From Acidobacteria bacterium Mor1 (GTDB lineage Bacteria; Acidobacteriota; Polarisedimenticolia; Polarisedimenticolales; Polarisedimenticolaceae), in NCBI GenBank assembly GCA_001664505.1, contig CP011806.1, positions 3,347,384 to 3,411,383 on the forward strand: DNA of 64,000 nucleotides, given 5' to 3'. The position numbers and the translations under genes are program-made. Shown here in pieces: positions 25,323-33,999 of this stretch. The number at the start of each line of letters is the position of its first letter. Position 1 is the stretch's first letter. The notes beneath the pieces were generated by a model, which was not told where the DNA came from, made no database searches, and saw nothing but the letters and a program-made list of their open reading frames with translations.

Positions 25323-26678
25323 TCACTCTTTCAGATAGCGGCCGAAGAACTCCAGCATGCCGGCGAAGGCCTGCGCCTGGAGCTTCGCGTCGGCCTCGGG
25401 GTCCGGATCGATCCCCTCGCCGGACAGGAAGTGCCCGGTCTTGGTATCGACGAAGAGCACGGTCTCGAGCCCCGCGGCTTCGCGGCGTTCGGCGATGTTG
25501 CGCGCCATACCCCCTGAGTCCCAGGTGTTGTCCTCGTCACCGCCGACCACCAGCACCGGCGCCGCGATCTGCTCCACGGCGATCCGCCCGGCCTCCGCAC
25601 GCTCGGGGTTCGCCAGCCGGCCGGCGTCGTGAGGTAGACGGAGGCGTACCGCCTGCCCCCGCCGACCCTTGTCGAACTCCTGGCCCATTCCCAGGTAGGG
25701 GACGAAGGGCAGCGCCTCTCCCCGCCAGCTGAAACTGCTCGAGGCCTGTTGAACGCCCCAACCCTGCCAGTTGACGTCGCTGGGGACGATGGCGGCGATG
25801 GCCGCGAAGCCCTCGATGCGGCTCGCTCCGGCGAGGGCGAACTCGGCCCCCTTGGAGACTCCCCAGATCCCGATATGCTCGTGGTCGATGTCGTCCCGCT
25901 GCAGCAGCCAGTCCCGCGCTTGCTCGAGTTTCTCCAGCGGAAGCTCGTTGAAGGCCTGGGGAAGATCGGGGAATTGCGGCTCCGATCCGCGCCCACCCGG
26001 TGAGTAGTAGGGCAACCCGAGCACCGCGTAGCCGTGGGCCGCGAGACGGGGCGCGATGAACCGCGCGGAGCGGTCTCCCCCTTCGGATCCTCCCAGCGCG
26101 ATCACGACGGGAAGGGGATCACTCCCTTCGGGCCGCATCAGGAACGCCCCGGGGTGGGCGTCGCCCATCGGGATCTTGACGAAGCGTTCGGCGGCGATGG
26201 ACGCACGGAGATCGATCTCCGCCTCGAGATCCGGCACGCCGTCGGCATCCACGTCGGCAGCAATCCGCGCGACCGACCAGGGGGTCTCGGATTCGACCTC
26301 CGCCTCGACCGACTTCATCGACCAGAACAACCCGCGAGGGTCGACGCCGGCCCAGGGCCCGGCTACCGGAGCGTCGCGAGAGAGGTCGACGGTCCCGGCC
26401 GGGTCGGCGATGAAGGTTGCGGCGGAGCGATACTCCCGCTGCCTGCGCGCATTGAATCGCGACGCGGAAATAGTGACCGTTCGCCCCGGATCCAGGCCTT
26501 CGATACGGATCTCGACGGGATCGCCGGGAAGCCGCAGCTCCGGGCCGACGGCAAGGCTCGGCGCTTTCTCGGTTGCCGCGGCAGGCCGTGGCAACAAGGC
26601 GCACAGCAGCAGCAGCCCCAGCAGGGAGAACCGCGACAGGGACCGTCCTTGGTGTTGCAACTCGCTCATGTGCCGCAT
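25323..26678 (-). CDS. BAAT-like acyl-CoA thioester hydrolase, exported
   Basis: A 451-residue protein. The ATG at 26678 has AGGAG 7 bases upstream; a signal peptide follows (SLLGLLLLCALLPRPAAA). The N-terminal Ig-like domain (about 45-185; GDPVEIRIEGLDPGRTVTISA) and C-terminal alpha/beta hydrolase (about 190-450) match the acyl-CoA thioesterase/bile-acid-CoA amino-acid N-acyltransferase family. The nucleophile motif is GVSKGAE, with Ser where BAAT proper has Cys, favouring hydrolysis. The acid and base sit in VVGGDEDNTWDSG and TKTGHFLSGEG. A calcium- or EF-like DVDADGVPDLEAE stretch occurs in the N-terminal domain. An exported member cannot act on cytosolic acyl-CoA, so its natural ester or thioester substrate is open. 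Confidence 0.82.
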   Translation of the reverse strand: MRHMSELQHQGRSLSRFSLLGLLLLCALLPRPAAATEKAPSLAVGPELRLPGDPVEIRIEGLDPGRTVTISASRFNARRQREYRSAATFIADPAGTVDLSRDAPVAGPWAGVDPRGLFWSMKSVEAEVESETPWSVARIAADVDADGVPDLEAEIDLRASIAAERFVKIPMGDAHPGAFLMRPEGSDPLPVVIALGGSEGGDRSARFIAPRLAAHGYAVLGLPYYSPGGRGSEPQFPDLPQAFNELPLEKLEQARDWLLQRDDIDHEHIGIWGVSKGAEFALAGASRIEGFAAIAAIVPSDVNWQGWGVQQASSSFSWRGEALPFVPYLGMGQEFDKGRRGQAVRLRLPHDAGRLANPERAEAGRIAVEQIAAPVLVVGGDEDNTWDSGGMARNIAERREAAGLETVLFVDTKTGHFLSGEGIDPDPEADAKLQAQAFAGMLEFFGRYLKE

Positions 26679-26722
26679 CCTCTCGCTCCTATCTGCGCCC
26701 AGGCGCAAGCCGTGCCGGAGAT

Positions 26723-26752
26723 AACCGCTGCAGCCGTCCGGCGGTTGCAGCG
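26723..26752. other. Two mutually exclusive inverted repeats
   Basis: AACCGC / GCGGTT (26723-26728, 26741-26746) and CGCTGCA / TGCAGCG (26726-26732, 26746-26752) share bases, so only one stem can form at a time. They lie between the stop of the ankyrin/PQQ gene and the start of the BAAT-like gene on the same strand. An alternating structure is possible, but a plain terminator is as likely. Confidence 0.3.
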
Positions 26753-26775
26753 AAGCGGAGGCTGTTGCGACCCGG

Positions 26776-29016
26776 CTACTTCGCGGCCCCTTCCTCGGGT
26801 GCACCGATGCCGTAGACGTGCCGCAGCGAACGGACGACGATCAGGCCGTCGGAGATCGCCGGCGTCGACATGATCACCTCGTCGACGCTGTTCTTGGCCA
26901 GCTCCTCGTAGCTGTCGCCGGCGCCGATCACGACCACCTCGCCATCCTCGTTGCTGAAGTAGAGCTTGCCGTCGGCGGCGATCGGTGACGCGGTGAAGCT
27001 GCCGCCCCCGCCGACGCGGGCACGATAGACCTGCTCGCCGGTCTTGGCGTTGTAGCAGGTCATGCGGCCGTTGTTGGCGCAGGTGTAGAAGCGGTCGCCG
27101 TAGACGATCGGTGTGGGCATGTAGGTGCCGCCGCGCCCCTTGCTCCAGGCGATGCTCTCGCTCTCGGTCTCCCCTTCGGCCAGGGACAGGTCTCCCTTGC
27201 CGCCGGGGCGAATCACGTAGATCGGACGGACCGGCGGGTAACCGGCGGTGACGTAGGCCAGGTCGTTGGCGATCACCGGCGTGGCCACGGTGACCTCGGA
27301 GTTGGGTGCGAGGGTCCAGAGCTCCTTGCCGTTGCGTGGGTCGTAGCCGCGGATCGTCGTGCCGTTGGTGATCAGTTCATCCCGTTTGCCGCCGCGGAGC
27401 ACGTTGGGGGTGCCCCAGGTGGGCACCTCGTCCCGGGCGGTCTTCCAGGCCAGCTTGCCGTCTTTCAACTTGTAGGCGGCGATGAAGGAGTCGGCGTAGA
27501 TGTCCGCCTGCACCACGACCAGGTCTTCGTAGATGATCGGTGAACTGGCGTGGCCCCACTGGTAGCTGCGGTCGTAGAACCAGCCGGCATCGAGCACGCC
27601 GGTGTCGGCGGTCCAGAGCGGCTTGCCCTCCATGTCGAAAGCGGCGAGCACCCCGATGGTGCCGAACAGCGCCACCACCCGCTTGCCGTCGGTCACCGGC
27701 GTGGAGTTGGCCTGGGTCGACTTCAGGTGACGCTTGGCGCCGGGGACCTTGCGGGCGACCTCTTGCTCCCAGAGGATCCGGCCGTTGCTCTTGGAGAGGG
27801 CGTAGACCTTGAACACGTGGACCGAGGTGTCGTCCACCGAGTCGACATCGCCGTAGAGGCCGGTGCGGAAGGTGTCGTCGCCGGCGGTGCTGACCGCCGT
27901 GGTGACGAAGATCTTGTCCCCCCAGATGATCGGGCTCGAGTTGGCCAGGCCCGGGATCGGCGTCTTCCAGCGCACGTTCTTCCCCGAGGCGCCGTCCCAC
28001 TCGGTTACCGCGCCCTGGCCGTCGGCGACACCCGAGGCCAGCGGACCACGAAACTGGGGCCAGTTCTGAGGTGCGGTGCGCGCGGCGGGGACGCGGGCGG
28101 ACTTTGCCTCGGCGACCGCTTCGGCCTCGGCAGCCTCTCCGGCGTCGCCTTCTGCCGCGTTACCTTCTGCGGCCTCGCCGCCTGCCTCGGCCAACGCCTC
28201 GGCGGACACCGGGGTCAGGGTGAAGGAAGCAGAGCCTTGCTCCACGACCAGTCTTTCGACGATGCCACCCCGGCCGGCGAACTCCGCCTTGACCTGGGGA
28301 ACCTCCACCGCCTCGAAGCGGGATTCGCTTAGCGGGCGCATGCGCAGCGGCTGCTGCCCGACGACCTGGCCGACCAGGACGCCCTCCTCGACCCGGAACT
28401 CGATCTGCAGCCCCTCGTCGTTGCGATAAGTACCCGCGTACTTCTGAAGCATCTCCAGCGGCACCTCGATCGCCGGCTGCTCGGGCCTCTCGACCTCGAC
28501 CTTTTCCAACCGCTCGACGATCGCCTCGCCGTCCTCGAGCTCGCGAGCGGCAGCCAGGGCGGCGTCCAGCATCGCGGCGTCGACCTTGCCGGTGGCGAGC
28601 GCCGCCTCGAGCAGGCGCTCGTTCTTTCCGCGAACCGCAGCCTGCAGAACGTCGCCGGCGCCGTCCGCTCCGGCCTCCAGCAGCAGCACCACGATGTCGT
28701 CGTGGTTGTTGAAGGTCGCCCAACCGATCGGGGTGAAGTTGTAGAAGGTGTCCTTGTTGTTGACGTCGGCCCCCTTCTCGACGAGCCAACGCACCACATC
28801 CAGGTGCCCCTTGTCACAGGCAAAGGCCAGGGCCGTGGCGCCGTAACGGGTTCGGGCGTCGACCTCGACCCCCTGCTCGTGGAGCTGCTTCATCCGGGCC
28901 AGGTCACCCTGGCGTGCGGCCTCCCAGAATGTGTCCTTCGGGGTCTCGGCCACCGCGATTGCAGCCAGGAACAGGACCAGCAGGCCGAAAGTAATCAGAC
29001 GGGCAGGCGAAAACAT
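26776..29016 (-). CDS. Ankyrin repeat - DUF3471-like - PQQ beta-propeller fusion protein
   Basis: A 746-residue exported protein. The ATG at 29016 has AAGGAG 6 bases upstream and a signal peptide (MFSPARLITFGLLVLFLAAIAVAE). Parts in order: three ankyrin repeats (about 25-130; GATALAFACDKGHLDVVRWLVEKGADVNNKD), a small beta domain (about 165-265; LQKYAGTYRNDEGLQIEFRVEEG) like the DUF3471 tail of serine hydrolases, an Ala/Glu-rich linker (about 270-310), and a PQQ-type eight-blade propeller (about 315-740) opening with NWPQFRGPLASG and repeating GxxYxxNAKTGE/WSLDA-like blades such as CYNAKTGEQVYRAR. The propeller resembles BamB-like and PQQ-dehydrogenase-like proteins but I see no dehydrogenase metal site. 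Likely a periplasmic binding or scaffold protein. Confidence 0.82.
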   Translation of the reverse strand: MFSPARLITFGLLVLFLAAIAVAETPKDTFWEAARQGDLARMKQLHEQGVEVDARTRYGATALAFACDKGHLDVVRWLVEKGADVNNKDTFYNFTPIGWATFNNHDDIVVLLLEAGADGAGDVLQAAVRGKNERLLEAALATGKVDAAMLDAALAAARELEDGEAIVERLEKVEVERPEQPAIEVPLEMLQKYAGTYRNDEGLQIEFRVEEGVLVGQVVGQQPLRMRPLSESRFEAVEVPQVKAEFAGRGGIVERLVVEQGSASFTLTPVSAEALAEAGGEAAEGNAAEGDAGEAAEAEAVAEAKSARVPAARTAPQNWPQFRGPLASGVADGQGAVTEWDGASGKNVRWKTPIPGLANSSPIIWGDKIFVTTAVSTAGDDTFRTGLYGDVDSVDDTSVHVFKVYALSKSNGRILWEQEVARKVPGAKRHLKSTQANSTPVTDGKRVVALFGTIGVLAAFDMEGKPLWTADTGVLDAGWFYDRSYQWGHASSPIIYEDLVVVQADIYADSFIAAYKLKDGKLAWKTARDEVPTWGTPNVLRGGKRDELITNGTTIRGYDPRNGKELWTLAPNSEVTVATPVIANDLAYVTAGYPPVRPIYVIRPGGKGDLSLAEGETESESIAWSKGRGGTYMPTPIVYGDRFYTCANNGRMTCYNAKTGEQVYRARVGGGGSFTASPIAADGKLYFSNEDGEVVVIGAGDSYEELAKNSVDEVIMSTPAISDGLIVVRSLRHVYGIGAPEEGAAK

Positions 29017-29040
29017 GCGGAACTCCTTCGGTCGACGGCG

Positions 29041-29062
29041 ACGTAGAACACCCATTCTACGT
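29041..29062. promoter_or_regulatory. Palindrome ACGTAGAA-N6-TTCTACGT with embedded -10-like TAGAAT
   Basis: Perfect 8-base arms, 25 bases upstream of the ankyrin/PQQ ATG. On the minus strand the first arm contains TAGAAT (29054-29059, 5 of 6 matches to TATAAT), so a bound protein would cover the -10 element. No regulator gene is adjacent. Confidence 0.5.
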
Positions 29063-29174
29063 ACAACGGAGGTGGTGCGTTCCACCGCGGCTCGAATGCC
29101 GCAGCCCGTCGGCCGGGCATTGCGCCGGGCCGGCGCCGGGGATAGGCTCGAAACAGACAAGAGAGGGGTTCTCA

Positions 29175-30290
29175 ATGCGGCTATTCCTTGGAGCGACCGC
29201 TCTGCTGATTTCCGCCGTCTCGTCGGCGATCTACCCGTCCTGCGACACCTTCTACGTCGAGACCTGGCCGTCGGGCAACACACTGGCCAGCGACGGCGCG
29301 ATCCGGCTGTCCACCCCGATCTGGCGACTCGAGAACGGGGAGCTGCTCAAGGTCTACCCCTACGCCGATTGCGATCTGGCCCTCCGTTCCGGCGATGCCG
29401 ACACCTGCTTGAATCTGACCGCGACCTACCTGGGCCGCACGCAGCTGGTCCTCGAGCTGCGACCGGACCGACCGCTGCAGATCGATGAGACCTACCGTCT
29501 CAAGACGCAGAATGAGGATTCTCCATGGGACAGCACCCGATTCGGAGACCACGGCGAGTTTGAGAACGTGCGTTGGACCGCGAAGGCCCCGGAAGCAGCC
29601 GAGATTCAATGGGCGCAAGAGCCTCGGATCGTGGCCAACAACTACAGCCGTCCCAATTTTTCCCACTCGTTCGGCCCTCGCATCCTGCTCGAGGTGAATT
29701 CGAGCCACGAGTGGCTGCTACGGGCCGAGATCTCCCCTGTCGACGAGGCCTCGCCTCCGTTGACGGAACGGCTGCTTCCTTCCTTTGTGCTGGCGAACAG
29801 AAACCCGACCTCCTGGGATCAAGCCAGGAGCGGTAAACCGGAGCGAACCAACGAGGCCAGATTCCATCTGGGGCCTCACATGTGTGGAGGTATCGACCTG
29901 AAGCCGGGGCGAGCCTACCGGGCGCAGTTGACCGCCGTCGATATCTTCGGCAACGAGTCCGAGCCGCGGGAGCTTGTTTTCTTCACACCACCGGAAGATC
30001 CCGAAGTGCCGGTAGAGCAACAACCGGGCATCTCCTGGGTCGAGGAGCAACGCTGGCGGTACCACGTCGCGGCTCAAACGCTACTGACTCACGATTCAGT
30101 CGCCCGGGTCGAGATCGAGCCACGGGAATTCGAGCGCTTCGGGCTCCGGGTCCGCTTCAAGAGCCCCGAGGCAGAGCGCGTGTTCCTGGCCGAACGCAAA
30201 GCTGCCGGTCTCGATCCTGAATGGATCTCCGTAGGTGAGCGTCACTCGATTGAGATGGTTCCGCTACGAATTGATCGCGGCGCCCACTAG
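29175..30290 (+). CDS. Hypothetical secreted protein
   Basis: I do not recognise this 371-residue protein. It starts with a signal peptide (MRLFLGATALLISAVSSA) after a GAGAGGGG site. The mature part is beta-rich. A segment near 235-275 (AYRAQLTAVDIFGNESEPRELVFFTPPE) reads like the end of an Fn3/Ig-like domain, preceded by a first sandwich (about 30-130, ending LELRPDRPLQIDETYRLKT). Few Cys occur (near residues 22, 62, 78 and 236). It ends 3 bases from the convergent VOC gene. GC content is somewhat lower than in the flanking genes. Probably periplasmic or surface-exposed. Confidence 0.55.
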   Translation: MRLFLGATALLISAVSSAIYPSCDTFYVETWPSGNTLASDGAIRLSTPIWRLENGELLKVYPYADCDLALRSGDADTCLNLTATYLGRTQLVLELRPDRPLQIDETYRLKTQNEDSPWDSTRFGDHGEFENVRWTAKAPEAAEIQWAQEPRIVANNYSRPNFSHSFGPRILLEVNSSHEWLLRAEISPVDEASPPLTERLLPSFVLANRNPTSWDQARSGKPERTNEARFHLGPHMCGGIDLKPGRAYRAQLTAVDIFGNESEPRELVFFTPPEDPEVPVEQQPGISWVEEQRWRYHVAAQTLLTHDSVARVEIEPREFERFGLRVRFKSPEAERVFLAERKAAGLDPEWISVGERHSIEMVPLRIDRGAH

Positions 30291-30293
30291 GCG

Positions 30294-30671
30294 TCACGAA
30301 TTCTCTCGCGGGAGGGACCAGACTCCCAACTCGTTGCCGCCGGGGTCGCGGAACTGAAAGCGCCGCCCGCCGGGAAAGTCGAAGGGCTCCACGACGATCG
30401 TTCCCCCCGCTTCCAGCACCGCTCGAAGCGACGCCTCCAGATCTTCGGAGTACAGAACCGCCAGCGGGCTACCGGCGATGACCCGGTCGACGAGCCGGAA
30501 GCCACCGACCTCACCGTCTCCATCGAGCTTGCGGATCCCGGCGTACTCCGGCCCGTAGTCGGTGAACTCCCAGCCGAAGGCCGCGCCGTAGAAGCGCTGG
30601 GCTTCGGCCATGTCGGTGACACTGAACTCGATGTAGTCCAGGCCGTGATGAACGTGATCCGACTTCGACAT
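30294..30671 (-). CDS. VOC-superfamily (glyoxalase/dioxygenase-like) protein
   Basis: A 125-residue single VOC module pair. The ATG at 30671 follows AAAGGGGTG; a GTG two codons upstream is possible. The fold is seen in HHGLDYIEFSVTDMAEAQRFYGAAFGWEF, GGFRLV, and GGRRFQFRDPGGNELGVWS. Putative metal ligands are H in VHHGLDYIE and E in GNELGVW. This subfamily, with EFxVxDxxxAxxFYGxxFGW, is widespread and mostly uncharacterised; activity is unknown. A 16-base GC palindrome lies 22 bases upstream. Confidence 0.85.
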   Translation of the reverse strand: MSKSDHVHHGLDYIEFSVTDMAEAQRFYGAAFGWEFTDYGPEYAGIRKLDGDGEVGGFRLVDRVIAGSPLAVLYSEDLEASLRAVLEAGGTIVVEPFDFPGGRRFQFRDPGGNELGVWSLPRENS

Positions 30672-30693
30672 CCTCACCCCTTTCGCAGCGCGC

Positions 30694-30709
30694 TTGGGCG
30701 CGCGCCCAA
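30694..30709. promoter_or_regulatory. 16-base palindrome TTGGGCGCGCGCCCAA
   Basis: Perfect palindrome in the divergent region between the VOC gene and the ABC operon. Could be an operator, or only a chance GC-rich palindrome in this GC-rich genome. Confidence 0.3.
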
Positions 30710-30760
30710 CCTAGCGTGGCCGACCGTCTCCGAATCGCCAAGCCGTTTCGGCCGGTCTGC

Positions 30761-30777
30761 TGTCAGGGAGTGTCAGG
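30761..30777. promoter_or_regulatory. Tandem TGTCAGG-N3-TGTCAGG, candidate response-regulator box
   Basis: Two perfect 7-base copies with a 10-base period, 109-126 bases upstream of the ABC operon start. The GTCAGG core equals the reverse strand of the tandem repeat at 5581-5598 near the OmpR-type regulator. A shared regulator is inferred only from this match. Confidence 0.4.
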
Positions 30778-30874
30778 AGGACTGGACGAACTGCTCCGAC
30801 GCCGTGGCGAATGAGCCCCAAAAGGGTTCGGTTCCAACCCGGCAACCAGCGAGCGCGGTGACCTTGCAGCCTGA

Positions 30875-30880
30875 TATCCT
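30875..30880 (+). promoter_or_regulatory. -10-like hexamer TATCCT, 6 bases before the ABC ATPase ATG
   Basis: TATCCT (4 of 6) is followed by GGCTTC and the ATG; no Shine-Dalgarno sequence is present. A leaderless start for the export operon is likely. Confidence 0.4.
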
Positions 30881-30886
30881 GGCTTC

Positions 30887-31612
30887 ATGAGCACGCGGGA
30901 CGGCGACGCTAATCGCGTCTTCCACGTCGTCGAGCTGACCAAGACGTACCACATGGGCGAGGTCGAGGTTCACGCCTTGCGGGGCGTCAGTCTGGACGTG
31001 GGCCCCGGCGAGTTGGTGGTGCTGCTCGGGCCCTCGGGCAGCGGCAAGTCCACGCTACTGAACATTCTCGGCGGCCTGGATGTGCCGTCGTCGGGCAAGG
31101 TGTTCTACGGCCCCGAGGAACTGACCGCCGCCGATGAGAGCGCCCTGACCCGCTACCGCCGTAAGCACGTGGGCTTCGTCTTCCAGTTCTACAACCTGAT
31201 CCCGAGCCTGACCGCGCGGGAAAACGTCGCTCTCGTGACCGAAATCTCCGACGCACCGATGGAGCCGGACGAGGCGTTGGCGGTGGTCGGATTGGGCGAC
31301 CGGTTGGATCACTTCCCGGCGCAGCTGTCCGGGGGACAACAGCAGCGGGTCGCCATCGCCCGGGCCATCGCCAAGCGCCCCTCGGTCCTGCTCTGCGACG
31401 AACCGACGGGGGCGTTGGACTCCACCACCGGCATCGTGGTGCTCGAGGCGCTGGAACGGGTCAACCGGGAGCTGGGCACGACCACCATGGTCATCACCCA
31501 CAACGCGGACATCGCGGGCATGGCCGATCGCACGATCTGGCTCAGCGACGGACACATCTCCCGGGACGAGGTCAACCCTGCCAAACGGGCCCCCTCCGAG
31601 CTCAGGTGGTAA
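30887..31612 (+). CDS. ABC transporter ATP-binding protein, MacB/LolD type
   Basis: A 241-residue ATPase with Walker A (GPSGSGKST, about 46-54), Q-loop ([18 protein letters not shown]), signature [14 protein letters not shown], Walker B ([13 protein letters not shown]) and H-loop (MVITHN). The FQFYNLIP stretch and LDSTTG are typical of ATPases that pair with FtsX-like permeases in MacAB/LolCDE-type systems. It ends in the 5' region of the permease gene (2 bases between its stop and the chosen start), and an HlyD-type adaptor follows, so it powers mechanotransmission across the envelope. No Shine-Dalgarno site precedes the ATG. Confidence 0.95.
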   Translation: MSTRDGDANRVFHVVELTKTYHMGEVEVHALRGVSLDVGPGELVVLLGPSGSGKSTLLNILGGLDVPSSGKVFYGPEELTAADESALTRYRRKHVGFVFQFYNLIPSLTARENVALVTEISDAPMEPDEALAVVGLGDRLDHFPAQLSGGQQQRVAIARAIAKRPSVLLCDEPTGALDSTTGIVVLEALERVNRELGTTTMVITHNADIAGMADRTIWLSDGHISRDEVNPAKRAPSELRW

Positions 31613-31614
31613 CG

Positions 31615-33993
31615 GTGAAGCGCCCGCGCATCGCTGCCCTGGACCTGAAGATGCTCCGCGAGCTCTGGCTGATGCGCGGCCAGGCCGTGGCCATCGCCCT
31701 GGTGATCGCCAGCGGCGTCGCGATGTTCGTGATCGCCTCCAGCACCCTTGACTCGCTGACGAAGACCCAGCGGGAGTTCTACGAGGAGAACCGCTTCGGA
31801 GAGGTCTTCGCGTCGCTCGTGCGCGCTCCGGATTCCCTGGAGGAACAGATCGGCGCCATCGATGGCGTCGCGACGGTGCAAACCCGTGTCTCGTCGATGG
31901 CCACCGTCGAGATCGAGGGCTTCGACGATCCGGTGATGGGGCGTCTGGTCTCCTTGCCGGAACCGGGGCAACCCGCCCTCAACCGGCTACATCTGCGCTC
32001 GGGCCGCACCGTCGATCCGCTACGCGAAAACGAAGTCGTGGTCAGCGAGGCGTTTGCCGAGGCCCACGGTTTCGTGCTCGGCGACGAGATCTCCGCGACG
32101 ATCAACGGGCGGCGCAAGGCGCTGGTCATCGTCGGCGTCGGCCTCTCACCGGAATTCATCTACCAGATCCGCCCCGGCGACATGTTCCCCGACTACGAGC
32201 GCTATGGGATCTTGTGGATGGCGCACCGCCCGCTGGCCACCGCCTACGACATGGAGGGCGCGTTCAACGACGTGGTACTGACCTTGACCGCCCGGGCAAC
32301 GCCGGCCAAGGTCATCGACGAGCTCGACCTGCTGCTGACCCGCTACGGCGGCCAGGGCGCCTACGTGCGGGCCGATCAGCTCTCGCACCAGTACCTGACC
32401 CAGGAGTTCGAAGGGCTCGAAAGCATGGCCACGGTGTTGCCCACGATCTTTCTCGCGGTCGCGGCGTTTCTGCTCAACGTGGTGGTCAACCGCATGGTGG
32501 CGACCCAGCGGGATCAGATCGCGACCCTGAAGGCCTTCGGCTACGCCACCCCCACCGTTGCGCTGCACTACACCAAGTTGATCATGCTCGTGGTCGCCCT
32601 CGGTTCAGCCTTCGGCCTCGGCTTCGGCACGTGGCTCGGGCACGGCCTGGCGACCTTCTACCAGAACTTCTTTCGCTTCCCCTTCCTGCGCTTCGAACTG
32701 ACGCCGCGAACGCTGTCTACAGCGGTGGTGATCAGCGCTATCGCGGCGGTGGTGGGCACGTTGCACTCGGTTTATCGGGCGGCGGCCCTGCCGCCGGCCG
32801 AGGGCATGCGCCCCGATCCACCGTCGAACTTCCGCCGGACCCTGGTGGAGCGCCTGGGACTCGGCCGGATGATCCACGAACCGACCCGGATGATCCTGCG
32901 GCAGCTCGAGCGGCGTCCGAGGAAGTCCCTGCTGACGGTGGTGGGAATCGCGTTCTCCCTGGCAATCATGATGGTGGGCAGCTTCAACCAGGACGCGATC
33001 ACCTACATGATCGATATCCAGTTCTCGCTGGTGCAGCGGGACGACGTCGCGGTGACCTTCACCGAGCCCAGTTCCTACCGGGCGATGCACGAGTTGCGCG
33101 GCATCCCGGGCGTGCTCCACAGCGAACCCTACCGCGCCGTACCGGTACGGCTGCGCAACGGGCATCGTGAGGAACGCACGGCGATCCAGGGGGTGCCCCG
33201 GAACTCGGAGCTGCGCCAGCTGATCGATACCCGGCAACGTGCCGTGGAGGTCCCCCCGGACGGTCTGTTGCTGACCGACTATCTCGCCGACCTGCTCGCC
33301 CTCTCACCCGGCGACCGGGTGACCGTCGAGGTCCTCGAGGGCAGGCGGCCGGTGCTGGAGGTCCCCCTGGCCGGGGTGGTCAGCGAGTTCATCGGCATCT
33401 CGGCGTACATGGATCTGGATGCCCTCAACGCCCGGATGAAGGAGGGGGGTGCGCTTTCCGGCGTGCTGCTCACCGTCGACGAGACACGGGAGCGGCGGAT
33501 CTTCCGGGAGCTCAAGGACATCCCTCGAATCTCCGGGGTAGCGCTCAAGGAAGCTTCCATCGAGAGCCTGTGGGAAACCATGGGGCAGACACTCCTGGTC
33601 TTCGCTTTCATCAACACCATCCTCGCCGGCAGCATCGCCTTCGGCGTGGTGTACAACTCCGCGCGCATCTCGCTGTCCGAGCGGGAGCGTGAACTGGCGA
33701 GCCTTCGCGTCCTCGGCTTCACCCGCGGCGAGATCTCCTACATCCTGCTGGGCGAACTGGCGATCCTGACCGTGGCGGCGATTCCCGTCGGAATCGTCAT
33801 CGGCCAGGCGCTTTGCGGATTCTTTGCCAGCACCTTGGCGTCGGAGCTCTACCGTGTGCCGGTGCACATCGCTCCAAGGACCTACGCCCTGGCCTGCACC
33901 GTGATCCTCGTTTCGGCCGTCATCTCCGCCCTGATCGTGCGCTACAGGCTCCACCGACTGGACCTGATCGGCGTACTGAAGACAAGGGAGTAA
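31615..33993 (+). CDS. FtsX-like ABC transporter permease (tandem MacB_PCD/FtsX domains)
   Basis: A 792-residue permease from a GTG at 31615 with AGGTGG 5 bases upstream; a GTG at 31606 would overlap the ATPase gene. TM1 at about 15-35 is followed by a large periplasmic domain (about 50-265), three TM helices in a first FtsX module (about 270-400; FLNVVVNRMVATQRDQIATLKAFGYATP), a linker, then a second TM plus periplasmic domain (about 430-660) and a final FtsX module (about 665-785; ARISLSERERELASLRVLGFTRGEI). The duplicated form without a fused ATPase is common in DevC/MacB-like exporters. With the adaptor encoded next, it probably drives export or lipid/lipoprotein movement; the outer-membrane partner is not encoded here. 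Confidence 0.92.
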   Translation: MKRPRIAALDLKMLRELWLMRGQAVAIALVIASGVAMFVIASSTLDSLTKTQREFYEENRFGEVFASLVRAPDSLEEQIGAIDGVATVQTRVSSMATVEIEGFDDPVMGRLVSLPEPGQPALNRLHLRSGRTVDPLRENEVVVSEAFAEAHGFVLGDEISATINGRRKALVIVGVGLSPEFIYQIRPGDMFPDYERYGILWMAHRPLATAYDMEGAFNDVVLTLTARATPAKVIDELDLLLTRYGGQGAYVRADQLSHQYLTQEFEGLESMATVLPTIFLAVAAFLLNVVVNRMVATQRDQIATLKAFGYATPTVALHYTKLIMLVVALGSAFGLGFGTWLGHGLATFYQNFFRFPFLRFELTPRTLSTAVVISAIAAVVGTLHSVYRAAALPPAEGMRPDPPSNFRRTLVERLGLGRMIHEPTRMILRQLERRPRKSLLTVVGIAFSLAIMMVGSFNQDAITYMIDIQFSLVQRDDVAVTFTEPSSYRAMHELRGIPGVLHSEPYRAVPVRLRNGHREERTAIQGVPRNSELRQLIDTRQRAVEVPPDGLLLTDYLADLLALSPGDRVTVEVLEGRRPVLEVPLAGVVSEFIGISAYMDLDALNARMKEGGALSGVLLTVDETRERRIFRELKDIPRISGVALKEASIESLWETMGQTLLVFAFINTILAGSIAFGVVYNSARISLSERERELASLRVLGFTRGEISYILLGELAILTVAAIPVGIVIGQALCGFFASTLASELYRVPVHIAPRTYALACTVILVSAVISALIVRYRLHRLDLIGVLKTRE

Positions 33994-33999
33994 CCGACC

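Noticed and set aside
26776-29016. BamB outer-membrane assembly lipoprotein
   Set aside because: The propeller resembles BamB, but the protein has no lipobox and carries ankyrin and DUF3471-like parts that BamB lacks.
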